From positions 1 to 64,000 of the forward strand of contig PAPH01000052.1 in NCBI GenBank assembly GCA_002709005.1: 64,000 nt of DNA, written 5' to 3'. Positions 9,168 through 18,962 of the stretch are shown piece by piece (positions within the stretch are counted from its first letter, which is position 1; every line of letters starts with the position of its first letter). A program made the translations under genes and the position numbers. This stretch comes from Hyphomicrobiales bacterium. GTDB taxonomy: Bacteria; Pseudomonadota; Alphaproteobacteria; Rhizobiales; Rhizobiaceae. Below the pieces are notes generated by a model. That model ran no database searches. It worked only from the letters and a program-made list of their open reading frames with translations, and was not told the origin of the DNA.

Positions 9168-9465
9168 GACCGAAAGTCCTTTCCAGAATGCCGGTGGAAT
9201 CGTCGGACGAGCGTTTGCCGAAGGCTTCGAGCAAATCCTGGGTGCAGACCCGCTCGTGGCGTTCCTCGTCGTTTCGGATACGGTATTGCGGCGACCCGCC
9301 GCTGGGCGGCAGCTTGGCAGTAATCTGGTAGGTATCGCCCGAGTTGGCGCTGGTGTAGCCCGACCCGCCCTTCATCCGGACCTTCTGTCCGATTGCGAAC
9401 CGGTGGGTCGCGGCTTCTTCCGTGGGACGCCTGAGGCGCTGTTCCCTCGTTTGTGTGGGGGTCAT
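9160..9465 (-). CDS. Conserved small protein, KOW/SH3-like (function unknown)
   Basis: 101 residues starting MTPTQTREQRLRRPTEEA; the ATG at 9465 has AGGA 9 nt upstream, so I prefer it to longer in-frame starts. The core HRFAIGQKVRMKGG followed by GDTYQITAKLPPSGGSPQY and RIRNDEERHERVC has the alternation of a small beta-barrel, the fold of short rhizobial proteins that read 'F.vGq.V.....'. No enzyme motif, membrane segment or signal peptide is present. It is followed by, and overlaps, a 48-residue basic protein gene. Function is not known to me. Confidence 0.78.
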   Translation of the reverse strand: MTPTQTREQRLRRPTEEAATHRFAIGQKVRMKGGSGYTSANSGDTYQITAKLPPSGGSPQYRIRNDEERHERVCTQDLLEAFGKRSSDDSTGILERTFGHG

Positions 9466-9813
9466 AGGCTGGTTTCCTGTTTCAGATAAACGGTAGAGGC
9501 GCCAAATCGAGTAGGCGCATGCAGAAACTGCGGGCATCGTCCGGCAGCAGCGCGGTATCACGGGAAGAAGGGAGAGCGGATGCCATGCCGCAGACCCGCA
9601 TTCCGGCCGCAAGGACCGGAAGCGAACGAGCTACAGCCCGTTTCACATGCATTTTTGAGTAAGACACCGCCACCGGCGGTCGAGCGAGCCCGAAGGTCGC
9701 AATCATTTGACGAACACTATGCGCCTAGTTCCCCGACTTCACAAGCGAATTCGGGAAAAAGAGAAAAAAGCCTGCTGAAAAGGATTTTGGCGAACTCGGG
9801 ACAACAATGAGCG
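9466..9813. other. Intergenic region between murB end and a small operon
   Basis: 348 bp. A 74-codon minus-strand frame at 9482-9706 lacks a ribosome site and family features, and I do not call it. An A-rich run at 9755-9769 gives a T-rich stretch downstream of murB on its own strand and may help end dcw transcription, but I see no strong stem before it. Confidence 0.35.
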
Positions 9814-10791
9814 CTACACGAGGAGCCCGAGAAACTCCTGCACGACCTGCCCTTCGGCAAACAGGCCGATGCGCTTGATCTCCCACTCCAGTCGGATGCC
9901 GGAGTTTTCGAGCACGCGGGCGCGGACGGTCTCGCCGAGATACTCGAGCTCATAGCCCGATGCCTGACCGGTATTGATCATGAAATTGCAGTGCATTGGC
10001 GACATTTGCGCCCCGCCGATGGTCAGCCCCCGGCAGCCGGCAGCGTCGATTTCCTTCCACGCGGACTTGCCCTCGGGATTCTTGAAGGTCGAACCGCCGG
10101 TCTTCTCCCGGATCGGCTGCACGGTCTCGCGATGATGTTGGACGGCGTCCATGGCCTTGCGGATCTCGGCCTTGTCCTTGACCTCCCCCTCGAAGACCGC
10201 CCGCGTGAAGATGAGATCGGACGGCGCGGAGGAATGCCGGTAGCCGTAGCCCATATCGGCATTGGAGAGGATGTGCTTCTCGCCCTTGCGGTCAAGCGCG
10301 TGGACCTCGACCACCCGGTCCCTGGTCTCGGCACCATTGGCACCGCCGTTCATCCGCAGTGCGCCGCCGACCGCGCCGGGAATGCCGTGATAGAATTCGA
10401 AGCCGCCGATGCCGCTTTCCAGGGCGAAGGCGGCGAGATGCTTGTCCGGACAGACGCCGCCGGCGGCGATTTTCGTATCCGAGAGCTTCTCGGCCTTGCC
10501 GAATCCCCTCACCGACAGCCGGACGACGACGCCCGGAATGCCACCGTCGCGGACCAGAAGGTTGGAGCCGATGCCGACGGGCAGCACAGGAACCTCCTGC
10601 GGCAACGCTTTCAGGAACGCGGCGAGATCGTCCTCGTCGGCGGGCTGGAACAGGATCTCGGCCGGACCACCGGTACGGAACCAGGTGATCTTCGACATGT
10701 CGGCGTCGGGCACGATCTTGCCGCGAATGCCGTCAAGGCGGTCGCCCAGCGAGGCGAGCAGCTTGGCGCCGTCGACCCTCGGTCTCCTCAT
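9814..10791 (-). CDS. murB: UDP-N-acetylenolpyruvoylglucosamine reductase
   Basis: Flavoenzyme that reduces UDP-GlcNAc-enolpyruvate to UDP-MurNAc with NADPH in the cytoplasm. I start at the ATG that forms an ATGA overlap with the murC stop (10788-10791), giving [19 protein letters not shown] and 325 residues, normal for type II MurB. FAD-binding motifs are [15 protein letters not shown], then [18 protein letters not shown]. The catalytic Ser lies in [10 protein letters not shown], characteristic of type II enzymes. It is the last gene of the mraZ-murB block; ddlB, which normally follows, is 6.3 kb away. Confidence 0.96.
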   Translation of the reverse strand: MRRPRVDGAKLLASLGDRLDGIRGKIVPDADMSKITWFRTGGPAEILFQPADEDDLAAFLKALPQEVPVLPVGIGSNLLVRDGGIPGVVVRLSVRGFGKAEKLSDTKIAAGGVCPDKHLAAFALESGIGGFEFYHGIPGAVGGALRMNGGANGAETRDRVVEVHALDRKGEKHILSNADMGYGYRHSSAPSDLIFTRAVFEGEVKDKAEIRKAMDAVQHHRETVQPIREKTGGSTFKNPEGKSAWKEIDAAGCRGLTIGGAQMSPMHCNFMINTGQASGYELEYLGETVRARVLENSGIRLEWEIKRIGLFAEGQVVQEFLGLLV

Positions 10792-12203
10792 GAAGATCCC
10801 CCGTCGAGCGCAGCCAGTTCGCCCGGAAGCGCCGCCGCCCACTGGGTGATCGAGCCCGCGCCGAGGAGAACCACGAAGTCGCCCGGTCCGGCAATGTCAT
10901 GCACGATCGGCGCGATCGCCGCGGGCCCTTCGATGAAACGGGCGTCGCGGTGGCCGCCGGATTTGATGCGCGAGACCAGAGCCTCGGAATCGACGCCCTC
11001 GATCGGATCCTCGCCGGCGGCATAGACCGGTGCGAGAAGGATGGAATCGGCGTCGTTGAAACAGGCGGAGAAATCCTCGAACAGGCTGTGGAGCCGCGAA
11101 TAGCGGTGCGGCTGATGGATGGCGATGATGCGGCCCTTGCAGGATTCGCGCGCCGCCTTGAGCGCCGCCTTGATCTCCACCGGATGGTGGCCGTAGTCGT
11201 CAAAGACCTGCACGCCATTCCATTCGCCGGTCAGCGTGAAGCGGCGCTTGACCCCGCCGAAGGAAGCCAGCCCCTTGCGGATCGCGTCCTCGCCGAGACC
11301 GAGGCGGTTGGCGACCGCGATCGCCGCGCAGGCATTGGAGATGTTGTGACGGCCGGGCATCGGCAGCATCAGATCCTTGAACGTGAAGACCTGACCGGTG
11401 CGGCGACGGCGGATCTCGACGTCGAAGGTCGACCGCGTGCCGTCGAGACGGATGTTGGAATAGCGCAGGTCGGCCTGCGGGTTCTCGCCATAGGTGATGA
11501 CCTTGCGGTCCTCGATCCGACCGACCAGCGCCTGAACCTCGGGATGATCGAGGCACATGACGCCGAAACCGTAGAACGGCACGTTCTCGACGAACTGGCG
11601 GAAGGCGGCGCGGACCGCATCGAAGCTGCCATAGTGGTCGAGGTGCTCGGGGTCGATATTGGTGACCACGGCGATCTCGGCGGGCAGTTTCAGGAAGGTG
11701 CCGTCGCTCTCGTCGGCCTCGACCACCATCCACTCGCCGTCACCCATGCGCGCATTGGTGCCGTAGGCGTTGATGATGCCGCCATTGATGACGGTGGGAT
11801 CGAGCCCGCCGGCATCGAGCAGGGCCGCGACCATGGACGTGGTCGTCGTCTTGCCGTGGGTGCCGCCAATGGCGATGGCGTTGCGAAAACGCATGAGCTC
11901 GGCAAGCATCTCGGCCCGGCGGACAATCGGCAGGAGCTTTTCGCGTGCGGCGATCAGCTCCGGATTGTTCTTCTTGATCGCGGTGGAGACGACGACCACC
12001 TCGGCCTCACCGAGATTGGCGGCGTCGTGGCCGACATGCACGGTAATGCCCTTTTCGCGCAGGCGCACGACATTGGCGTTTTCGGCCTGATCGGAGCCCT
12101 GAACCTCGTAGCCGAGATTTTTCAGCACCTCGGCGATGCCACTCATGCCGATGCCGCCGATGCCGATGAAATGCACCAGCCCGATTGTCTCAGGCATCTT
12201 CAT
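10788..12203 (-). CDS. murC: UDP-N-acetylmuramate--L-alanine ligase
   Basis: Mur ligase that adds L-Ala to UDP-MurNAc. 471 residues in three domains: the N-terminal Rossmann-like domain with [16 protein letters not shown], the central ATPase with P-loop [14 protein letters not shown] at about 113-126, then [14 protein letters not shown] with the metal ligands, and a C-terminal domain with [19 protein letters not shown] lies 9 nt before the ATG. It starts 12 bp after the murG stop and overlaps murB by ATGA, so it sits in one operon. Confidence 0.97.
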   Translation of the reverse strand: MKMPETIGLVHFIGIGGIGMSGIAEVLKNLGYEVQGSDQAENANVVRLREKGITVHVGHDAANLGEAEVVVVSTAIKKNNPELIAAREKLLPIVRRAEMLAELMRFRNAIAIGGTHGKTTTTSMVAALLDAGGLDPTVINGGIINAYGTNARMGDGEWMVVEADESDGTFLKLPAEIAVVTNIDPEHLDHYGSFDAVRAAFRQFVENVPFYGFGVMCLDHPEVQALVGRIEDRKVITYGENPQADLRYSNIRLDGTRSTFDVEIRRRRTGQVFTFKDLMLPMPGRHNISNACAAIAVANRLGLGEDAIRKGLASFGGVKRRFTLTGEWNGVQVFDDYGHHPVEIKAALKAARESCKGRIIAIHQPHRYSRLHSLFEDFSACFNDADSILLAPVYAAGEDPIEGVDSEALVSRIKSGGHRDARFIEGPAAIAPIVHDIAGPGDFVVLLGAGSITQWAAALPGELAALDGGSS

Positions 12204-12215
12204 GTTAGCTCGCTC

Positions 12216-13316
12216 CTATTTTTCCGTGCCGGCTGCAATAGCCTCTACCAGATCGGCAAGCAACTGCGTGGCATTGGTTCTCCCGGTGCTTGCTGCACCC
12301 CGGGCCATGGCTTCGAGCCGGGCAGGATCGGACAGAAGCGTTTCGAGATCGGCGGCAAGCGACTGGGCTGTGATGTCGGGCTGGCGGCGCATCAGAGCTC
12401 CGTCTGCATCAACGAGAATCCTGGCATTGTGGCCCTGATCGTCGTCGAGTGCGTGCGGCAGCGGTACCAGGATCGCCGGCCGGCCGATGATCGCCAGTTC
12501 ATTGACGGTGGATGCGCCCGAACGTGACAGCACAAGATGGGCTTTCGCCATGCGCGCGGGCAGATCCGAGAAGAAGGCGGCGACCTCGGCGCTCACGCCC
12601 ATCTCGGCATAGCGGGCCTTCAGACCTTCCTCGTCCTCGGGTCGGGCCTGCTGGACGAGCTTGAGCCGCCTGCGAAGGCCTTCGGGCAGAAGCGCGATCG
12701 CCTCGGGGACACCCTCGGAGAAATAGCGTGCGCCCTGGCTGCCGCCGAAGACGAGCACGCGGAGTTCACCCTCCGGCGTCGGCGTGTCATAGGGCGTACC
12801 GGCGAGATCGATGACGGATTTGCGTGCCGGATTGCCCACTTCGACGATCTTGCCCGCATGCGGACCGGCGGCCTTCAGGAAGCCCCCGGCGATCCGGTCG
12901 ACACGTCCGGCGAGCAGTCGGTTGGCGCGGCCCATCACGCCGTTCTGTTCGTGGATGATGGCGGGAACGTCCGCGCCGACGGCCGCCATCAGCGGCGGCA
13001 CGGTCGGGTAACCGCCGAAGCCGACGACCGCCGCCGGCCTGATCGAGCGGACGAGAGTACCGGCGCTCCGGTATCCCCTCCAGAGCTTCCACAGGGCTCT
13101 GGCGACGTTGATCGGGTTCTTCGAACCGATCGTGGCGGACGGCACCACATGGATCTTCTCGGCCGGAAAATGACCGGCGAACTTCTCCGCCCGCGTGTCG
13201 GTCACAAGATGGACGCCATGCCCGCGCGCCTTCAGTTCGAGCGCCAGCGCCTCCGCGGGAAACAGGTGGCCGCCCGTGCCCCCCGCCGAAAGCAGGACAG
13301 GTCCAGATAGCCCCAT
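12216..13316 (-). CDS. murG: UDP-GlcNAc--undecaprenyl-PP-MurNAc-pentapeptide GlcNAc transferase
   Basis: GT28 glycosyltransferase that converts lipid I to lipid II at the cytoplasmic face of the membrane. 366 residues. The N-terminal glycine-rich loop reads LSAGGTGGHLFPAEALA and a second G-loop VVGFGGYPTVPP; the C-terminal UDP-GlcNAc site includes FGGSQGARYFSE and LSRSGASTVNELA. It shares one base with the ftsW stop (TGATG), a tight coupling. Its substrate, lipid I, is made by MraY, whose gene is missing from this cluster. Confidence 0.97.
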   Translation of the reverse strand: MGLSGPVLLSAGGTGGHLFPAEALALELKARGHGVHLVTDTRAEKFAGHFPAEKIHVVPSATIGSKNPINVARALWKLWRGYRSAGTLVRSIRPAAVVGFGGYPTVPPLMAAVGADVPAIIHEQNGVMGRANRLLAGRVDRIAGGFLKAAGPHAGKIVEVGNPARKSVIDLAGTPYDTPTPEGELRVLVFGGSQGARYFSEGVPEAIALLPEGLRRRLKLVQQARPEDEEGLKARYAEMGVSAEVAAFFSDLPARMAKAHLVLSRSGASTVNELAIIGRPAILVPLPHALDDDQGHNARILVDADGALMRRQPDITAQSLAADLETLLSDPARLEAMARGAASTGRTNATQLLADLVEAIAAGTEK

Positions 13317-14476
13317 CAGGCCTGCTCCGCGCGCATCGGGATTAAGCTGCGCCGGCTCGTGGTGCGGCGCGAGCGTGTCTCCGGACTCTGGCGGGTGAGC
13401 GCCAGAAGGAAGCCCGCCGTCAGCGCCACCGCGATCATCGACGAACCGCCATAGGAAATCATCGGCAGCGTCATGCCCTTGGCCGGCAGGAGTTCGAGAT
13501 TGACGCCGATATTGATGAAGGACTGGAAGCCGATCAGCAGCGACAGGCCGGCGACGGCCAGCCGCGAGAACTCGTCCTGAAGCTTGCCGGCCTTGCTCAG
13601 CCCGCGCATGACGATGAAGGCAAAAAGCAGCGTCAGCAGCATGCAGAACAGGATACCGAACTCCTCGGCGGCCACAGAGAAGACGAAGTCGGTGTGGCTG
13701 TCGGGCAAAATGCGCTTGATGGTGCCCTCGCCCGGCCCCTGACCGAACCAGTCACCGCGAATGATCGCCTCCCGGGCGGTATCGACCTGGAACGTGTCGC
13801 CACCCTTCATCAGGAAGCCGTTGATGCGCTCGGCGACGTGCGAGAAGACGAAATAGGCTCCGATGAATCCGGCAACCGCCAGCCCGCCGAGAAGCACGAT
13901 CCAGAACCAGCTCATGCCGGCCATGAAGAACATGCCGCCCCAGATGGCGGTCGTCAGCATGGTCTGGCCGAGGTCCGGCTGGGCGACGAGCAGCGCCGCG
14001 ACGATGCAGAACAGGATGATGGCGAAGAAATTACCCGGGATTTCGGGATGCCGCGAGCGTTCCGAGAAGAGCCAGGCGCAGATGATGACGAAGGCGGGCT
14101 TCATGAATTCCGACGGCTGGATGGAGACTCCGGCCAGCGAGATCCAGCGGCGCGAGCCCTTGACTTCGACGCCGAAGAACAGCGCCAGAACCATCGCCGC
14201 GATGGACATGGCGAGAATGACCAGCGCCAGCCTTCGCACCTGGCGTGGCGCCAGGAACGAGACCGCGAACATGGTGGCGAGCGCGGGTGCCAGGAACATC
14301 GCGTGACGCTTGACGAAGTGGAAACTGTCGAGCCCCAACCGCTCGGCGACCGGAGGACTGGCGGCAAACGACAGCATGAAGCCGATCCCGATCAAGGCCA
14401 GGAACGCGGCGAGAAACAATCTGTCGATCGTCCAGAACCAGTCAGCGACCGGTCCCCTTTCAACGCGGCTTAACAT
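13316..14476 (-). CDS. ftsW: Septal peptidoglycan polymerase FtsW
   Basis: SEDS-family glycosyltransferase that polymerises lipid II at the septum with FtsI. 386 residues with about ten membrane segments and the SEDS motifs VKGSRRWISL with IQPSEFMKPAFV and, near the C-terminus, INIGVNLELLPAKGMTLP followed by SYGGSSM. Its cytoplasmic tail is short and basic (RSRRTTSRRS). It lies 3 bp after murD and overlaps murG by one base. Confidence 0.97.
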   Translation of the reverse strand: MLSRVERGPVADWFWTIDRLFLAAFLALIGIGFMLSFAASPPVAERLGLDSFHFVKRHAMFLAPALATMFAVSFLAPRQVRRLALVILAMSIAAMVLALFFGVEVKGSRRWISLAGVSIQPSEFMKPAFVIICAWLFSERSRHPEIPGNFFAIILFCIVAALLVAQPDLGQTMLTTAIWGGMFFMAGMSWFWIVLLGGLAVAGFIGAYFVFSHVAERINGFLMKGGDTFQVDTAREAIIRGDWFGQGPGEGTIKRILPDSHTDFVFSVAAEEFGILFCMLLTLLFAFIVMRGLSKAGKLQDEFSRLAVAGLSLLIGFQSFINIGVNLELLPAKGMTLPMISYGGSSMIAVALTAGFLLALTRQSPETRSRRTTSRRSLIPMRAEQA

Positions 14477-14479
14477 CTG

Positions 14480-15901
14480 TCAGACCCCCTTGGCTGTCGT
14501 TTCGACGAGCATCTCGATCCCCTCGAGCTTCGCCACTTCCGCAACGAAGGCATCGCCCCTCACCTCGAAATTGCGAAACTGGTCGAAGCTGGCGCAGGCG
14601 GGTGAAAGTAGCACCACAGGGCTTGCGCCGGCATTGCTCCGGGCGGCGACCGCATCGCGGGCGGCATGCGCCACTGCGTTCGCAAGCGTACCGGAAATCT
14701 CGAATTCGCCATGCGCGCCGAACACGGATGCGAAGGCGGAGGCTGCCTCGCCGATCAGGTAGGCCTTGGCGATCCGCGGGAACAAGGGCGCGAGCGCGTC
14801 GATACCGCCCTGTTTCGGCAGTCCGCCGGCGATCCAGTGGATGTTCTCGTAGCTTGATAGCGCGGGTGCCGCAGCTTCCGCGTTCGTCGCCTTGGAATCG
14901 TTGACGAAAATGACATCGCCCCGGCGCGCGATCGGCTGCATACGGTGCTTGAGACCGGGAAAGCTCGCAAGACCTGCGCGGATTTCATCATCGGAAAGCC
15001 CGACGACCCGGCACGCGGCGATGGCCGCAGCGGCGTTCTGGGCGTTGTGGCGACCGCGCAGCGTCGGGATGTCGGAAAGATCGGCGAAATCGGTCGCGTT
15101 GCCACGAGAGGCTTCCCTTATGACCGCGCCTTCGGCGAAGAAGCCGTTTTCCACCGGCCCGTCCTTCGACACCCGCACGACCTGCTTGCCGAGCCGCTGA
15201 AGTCGTTCGGCGATCGCCTGCGTCCAGCCGTCATCAACGGCAATCACGGCGATGTCCGAGCGGGCGACGAGCCGTTCCTTGATCTCGGCGTAATGCTCCA
15301 TCGAACCATGACGGTCGAGATGGTCGGGCGTCAGATTGAGGAGAAGTCCGGCGGACGGATCGAGCGAGGGTGCCAGATCGATCTGGTAGGACGAGCACTC
15401 GACGACATGGAACCGGTCCTTCGCCGGGGCTTCAAGCTGAAGCACCGGCGTGCCGATATTGCCACCGAGTTGGGCGTCGCGCCCGCTGGCTGAAATGATA
15501 TGGGCGATCAGCGCCGTGGTCGTCGACTTTCCGTTGGTCCCCGTGATCGCAATCAATGGACTGCCCGGCGCGACGAGGTCGCGCTCGCGCACGAAAATCT
15601 CGACGTCCCCGATGATCTCGGCACCGGCCGCCTGGGCCAGCTCCACCGTCCAGTGCGGCTTGGGATGGGTGAGCGGCACGCCGGGCGAGAGGACGAGCGT
15701 TTCGATGCCGCTCCAGTCGATCTCTCGCAGATCGGCGGTCTCTATGCCCTTCGTCGCGGCCTTTTCCACCTGTTCGGGATTGTCATCCCAGGCGGTGACG
15801 TCCGCGCCGCCCTCCTTGAGCGACAGGGCGGTGGCGAGGCCGGATCCGCCAAGACCGAACAGCGCGACCCGGCGCCCCGCAAAGCTGGTGGCCGGTATCA
15901 T
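14480..15901 (-). CDS. murD: UDP-N-acetylmuramoyl-L-alanine--D-glutamate ligase
   Basis: Mur ligase that adds D-Glu. I start at the ATG that overlaps the murF stop as ATGA (15898-15901), giving [21 protein letters not shown] and 473 residues; the frame is open further upstream but that part encodes the murF tail in another frame. The P-loop is [16 protein letters not shown], the metal-binding block [21 protein letters not shown] (partial), and the C-terminal domain begins near [20 protein letters not shown]. In most bacteria mraY precedes murD; here murF does so directly. Confidence 0.96.
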   Translation of the reverse strand: MIPATSFAGRRVALFGLGGSGLATALSLKEGGADVTAWDDNPEQVEKAATKGIETADLREIDWSGIETLVLSPGVPLTHPKPHWTVELAQAAGAEIIGDVEIFVRERDLVAPGSPLIAITGTNGKSTTTALIAHIISASGRDAQLGGNIGTPVLQLEAPAKDRFHVVECSSYQIDLAPSLDPSAGLLLNLTPDHLDRHGSMEHYAEIKERLVARSDIAVIAVDDGWTQAIAERLQRLGKQVVRVSKDGPVENGFFAEGAVIREASRGNATDFADLSDIPTLRGRHNAQNAAAAIAACRVVGLSDDEIRAGLASFPGLKHRMQPIARRGDVIFVNDSKATNAEAAAPALSSYENIHWIAGGLPKQGGIDALAPLFPRIAKAYLIGEAASAFASVFGAHGEFEISGTLANAVAHAARDAVAARSNAGASPVVLLSPACASFDQFRNFEVRGDAFVAEVAKLEGIEMLVETTAKGV

Positions 15902-17439
15902 TCCTTCGTCTCCGGCGCGACATCGGGGACGGCTTCCTCGGAGGTTGAGGGGCCGCCCTCGGGCTGGTCCTCTGGGCGCGGAGGTTCCTCCGGGGTCTCG
16001 TTCGAAACAGGGGTGGGAGCCGGCAAGGGCGGCCATGCCTCGATCAGCGCGGCGACGATCTTGCCGAAGCCGATGCCGAAGGAGGATTTGACCATGACAG
16101 CGTCGCCGGACTTGATGTTGCCCTTCAGCCAGTCGGCCAGGTCCTCGGCGCTTTCGCGGTAGATGACGGTGAGATCGCCGCCGATCTCGTCGGCCAGATG
16201 CCGCATCTCGGGCCCCGCGAGACAGACGATATCCACGCCGGCCTCGATGATCGCGGGCTTGAGATCACGGTGAACCTTTTCGGAAAACTTGCCCATTTCC
16301 AGCATGTCGCCGAGGACGGCGATGCGGCGGCCGCCTTCTCCGGTCTCGGCCGATTGCAGCAGCGACAAGGCGGCCCGCATCGACGCCGGATTTGCGTTGT
16401 AGCTTTCGTCGATGAGGGTGGCTGGGCCCTCGGCGAGATCGAGCAGGTGGCGCGCGCCACGCCCCTTCTCGGCGGAGAAGGTTGCGAAGGCCTTGGCGAC
16501 CTCGGCCATGTCAGCCCCGGCGAACCACGCGGCGCCGAGGGCTGCCAGCGCATTCTGGACAACATGTCGGCCCGGCGCGCCGATCGACAGCGCGATATCG
16601 CGGGCATTGAGCCTGGCGGTGATATCCGAATGGTCAGCGGCGAGCTTCGCCGACATCAGCCGGATGGTCGCCTGCTTGTGCTCGCCGAAGGAACGGACAT
16701 GGCCGATCTTCAGTTCGTCGGCCCGCTTCTTGAGCGCGGAGAATTTCTCGTTGTCGCGGTTGAGCAGCACATAGCCGCCCTCCTCGACGCCTTCCATGAT
16801 CTCGGCCTTGGCCATGGCGATCTCGCCGAGGCTCTTGAAGTTGCCGAGATGGGCGGCGGCGACCGTGGTGATGATCGCCACATGCGGGCGAACCATCCTG
16901 ACCAGCGGACGGATCTCGTCGGCGTGGTTCATGCCGATCTCGAAGATGCCGAAGGCTGCGTTTTCGGGCAGCCGGGCAAGCGTCAGCGGCACACCCCAGT
17001 GATTGTTGAGCGAGGCCTTGGCCGCGTGAACCTCGCCGCAGGGGGCGAGCACGTGGCGCAGCATCTCCTTGGTCGTCGTCTTGCCGACCGAGCCGGTAAC
17101 CGCGATGATCTTGCCCTGCGAACGCGCGCGTGCCGCACGGCCGAGCTGCACGAGTGCCTCGAGCACGTCGTCGACGACGATCATCGGCACCGAGAGCGCA
17201 AGCCGCCCCATTGCGGGCAGCTTGGCTTCCGCCACGACGAGCAGTCCGGCCCCGTTTGCCATCGCCGAAGACGCGAAATTGTGCCCGTCGAACCGGTCGC
17301 CCTTGATGGCGAAGAAGGCGTCGCCCTTGTTGAGCGTGCGGGTGTCGATCGAGATACCCGTCACGCCCCTCGGCATGTCGCCGACGGGTCGTCCGTGCAT
17401 CGCCTCGACGAGTTCGTCAGTGGTCCAGAGCATGCTCAT
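15898..17439 (-). CDS. murF: UDP-MurNAc-tripeptide--D-Ala-D-Ala ligase with extended C-terminal tail
   Basis: Mur ligase that adds D-Ala-D-Ala (from DdlB) to complete the pentapeptide precursor. 513 residues: the N-terminal substrate domain contains [20 protein letters not shown], the ATPase P-loop is [17 protein letters not shown] at about 114-130, and the C-terminal domain includes [15 protein letters not shown]. The conserved enzyme ends near [19 protein letters not shown]; after it comes a tail of about 45 residues rich in Pro, Glu and Ser, absent from most MurF proteins. Overlaps murE by ATGA at its start and murD by ATGA at its end. The tail lies where mraY would normally begin. Confidence 0.96.
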   Translation of the reverse strand: MSMLWTTDELVEAMHGRPVGDMPRGVTGISIDTRTLNKGDAFFAIKGDRFDGHNFASSAMANGAGLLVVAEAKLPAMGRLALSVPMIVVDDVLEALVQLGRAARARSQGKIIAVTGSVGKTTTKEMLRHVLAPCGEVHAAKASLNNHWGVPLTLARLPENAAFGIFEIGMNHADEIRPLVRMVRPHVAIITTVAAAHLGNFKSLGEIAMAKAEIMEGVEEGGYVLLNRDNEKFSALKKRADELKIGHVRSFGEHKQATIRLMSAKLAADHSDITARLNARDIALSIGAPGRHVVQNALAALGAAWFAGADMAEVAKAFATFSAEKGRGARHLLDLAEGPATLIDESYNANPASMRAALSLLQSAETGEGGRRIAVLGDMLEMGKFSEKVHRDLKPAIIEAGVDIVCLAGPEMRHLADEIGGDLTVIYRESAEDLADWLKGNIKSGDAVMVKSSFGIGFGKIVAALIEAWPPLPAPTPVSNETPEEPPRPEDQPEGGPSTSEEAVPDVAPETKE

Positions 17440-18905
17440 GCGGCACTCTCCGCGAGCGCCTTGCGGATCTCGGCATGGTCGGAGAACGGCAGCACCGTCG
17501 AACCGACGGTCTGGCCCTCCTCATGGCCCTTGCCGGCAACGATCAGCGTATCGCCGTGCTCGAGCATGTCGACCGCCGTGCGGATCGCCTCGGCGCGGTC
17601 GCCGATTTCCTTCGCGCCCGGCGCCGCTTCCATGATCTCGGCGCGGATGGCAGCAGGTTCCTCGGAGCGTGGATTGTCGTCGGTGACGATGACGACGTCC
17701 GCCAGCCTGGTGGCGATTTCGCCCATGATGGGACGCTTGCCCCGGTCACGGTCGCCGCCACATCCGAAGACGACGACGACGCGGCCGGTGGTAAAGGGAC
17801 GGACCGCTTCGAGCACGTTTTCCAGCGCTTCCGGCTTGTGGGCATAGTCGACGTAGCAGGGCGCGCCGTCGGGCGTGGAACCGACGAGATCGAGCCGGCC
17901 TGACGCACCCTTGAGCGTCTCCAGCGCTTCGAGCGCATTGTCCGCGGAGACGCCGGTCGCCATCGCCATCCCGGCGGAAACGAGCGCATTGGCAAACTGG
18001 AAGTCGCCCGCAAGCGGCAGATGCACCTCGAAGATGCGGCCGTCATGATGGACCTCGCCGACCTGTTTGTGGCGCAGATGCTCGACCCGCTTGAGCTGGA
18101 GGAAACCGCCCTTGCGGCCCACGGTGAGAACCTGCGCGCCGGCCTGCTCGGCGGCGGTGACCGCGCGCTCCGACCAAGCGTCGTCGGCGAAGATCACCGC
18201 CGGGTCACCCTTCGGCAGAAGCGTATCGAAGAGCCGCATCTTGGCGTGGAAGTAGTCGTCCATGTCCGGATGATAGTCGAGATGGTCCCGGCCGAGATTG
18301 GTGAAGCCCGCCACCGACAGCGCGACGCCGTCGAGCCGGCGCTGCACGAGCCCGTGGCTCGAGGCCTCCATTGCCGCATGGGTGACGCCGGAGCTGGCCA
18401 GTTCGGCGAGAAGCCGGTGGAGCGCCACCGGATCGGGCGTGGTCAGCGAACCGTATTCCTCGCGGCCGGGCGCGACGACGCCGGTCGTGCCGATCGAGGC
18501 CGACTTTTCACCGGCCGACGTCCAGATCTGGCGCAGGAAGGAGGCGACCGAGGTCTTGCCCGCGGTGCCGGTGACCGCGCCTGTAACGCGCGGCTGCAAG
18601 CCATAGAAGGCGGCCGCCGAGCGGGCGAGCGCCTGACGGGCATCCGCCGCGATCATCACCGGCAGCCCGGTCTCGTCCAACCCCTCGTCACTGCCGGCGA
18701 CGATGGCCACGGCACCCTTCAGCGCCGCATCGGCCGCGAATTTCGCGCCATCGGTCTTGGTGCCATGAAGGGCAAAGAACAGGTTGCCCGGCTCGACGGT
18801 CCGGCTGTCGGCCGTCATTCCGGATATTTCGATCTCGCCCGCGCTCCCGTCCGCAATCTCGATTGCGCGTTCGGGAAGGGCTCGGATCAGCTCGTTCAAT
18901 TTCAT
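17436..18905 (-). CDS. murE: UDP-MurNAc-L-Ala-D-Glu--meso-DAP ligase
   Basis: Mur ligase that adds the third amino acid of the stem peptide. 489 residues. The P-loop is [16 protein letters not shown], the substrate block [18 protein letters not shown] is present, and DDNPRSEEP carries the DNPR motif that marks specificity for meso-diaminopimelate rather than lysine, as expected of a Gram-negative. It follows ftsI after a 57-bp gap, the only gap above 20 bp between rsmH and murB, where a weak internal promoter could lie; its stop overlaps murF. Confidence 0.96.
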   Translation of the reverse strand: MKLNELIRALPERAIEIADGSAGEIEISGMTADSRTVEPGNLFFALHGTKTDGAKFAADAALKGAVAIVAGSDEGLDETGLPVMIAADARQALARSAAAFYGLQPRVTGAVTGTAGKTSVASFLRQIWTSAGEKSASIGTTGVVAPGREEYGSLTTPDPVALHRLLAELASSGVTHAAMEASSHGLVQRRLDGVALSVAGFTNLGRDHLDYHPDMDDYFHAKMRLFDTLLPKGDPAVIFADDAWSERAVTAAEQAGAQVLTVGRKGGFLQLKRVEHLRHKQVGEVHHDGRIFEVHLPLAGDFQFANALVSAGMAMATGVSADNALEALETLKGASGRLDLVGSTPDGAPCYVDYAHKPEALENVLEAVRPFTTGRVVVVFGCGGDRDRGKRPIMGEIATRLADVVIVTDDNPRSEEPAAIRAEIMEAAPGAKEIGDRAEAIRTAVDMLEHGDTLIVAGKGHEEGQTVGSTVLPFSDHAEIRKALAESAA

Positions 18906-18962
18906 GTCGGCCTGAATTCTTCGGTTACTGGAATGCGCTTCGACTCGCTGACAAAGCAGGCT

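Noticed and set aside
9482-9706. 74-codon minus-strand frame between murB and the small-gene pair
   Set aside because: No ribosome site before either possible ATG, Arg/Leu-biased composition like a shadow frame, and no recognisable motif.
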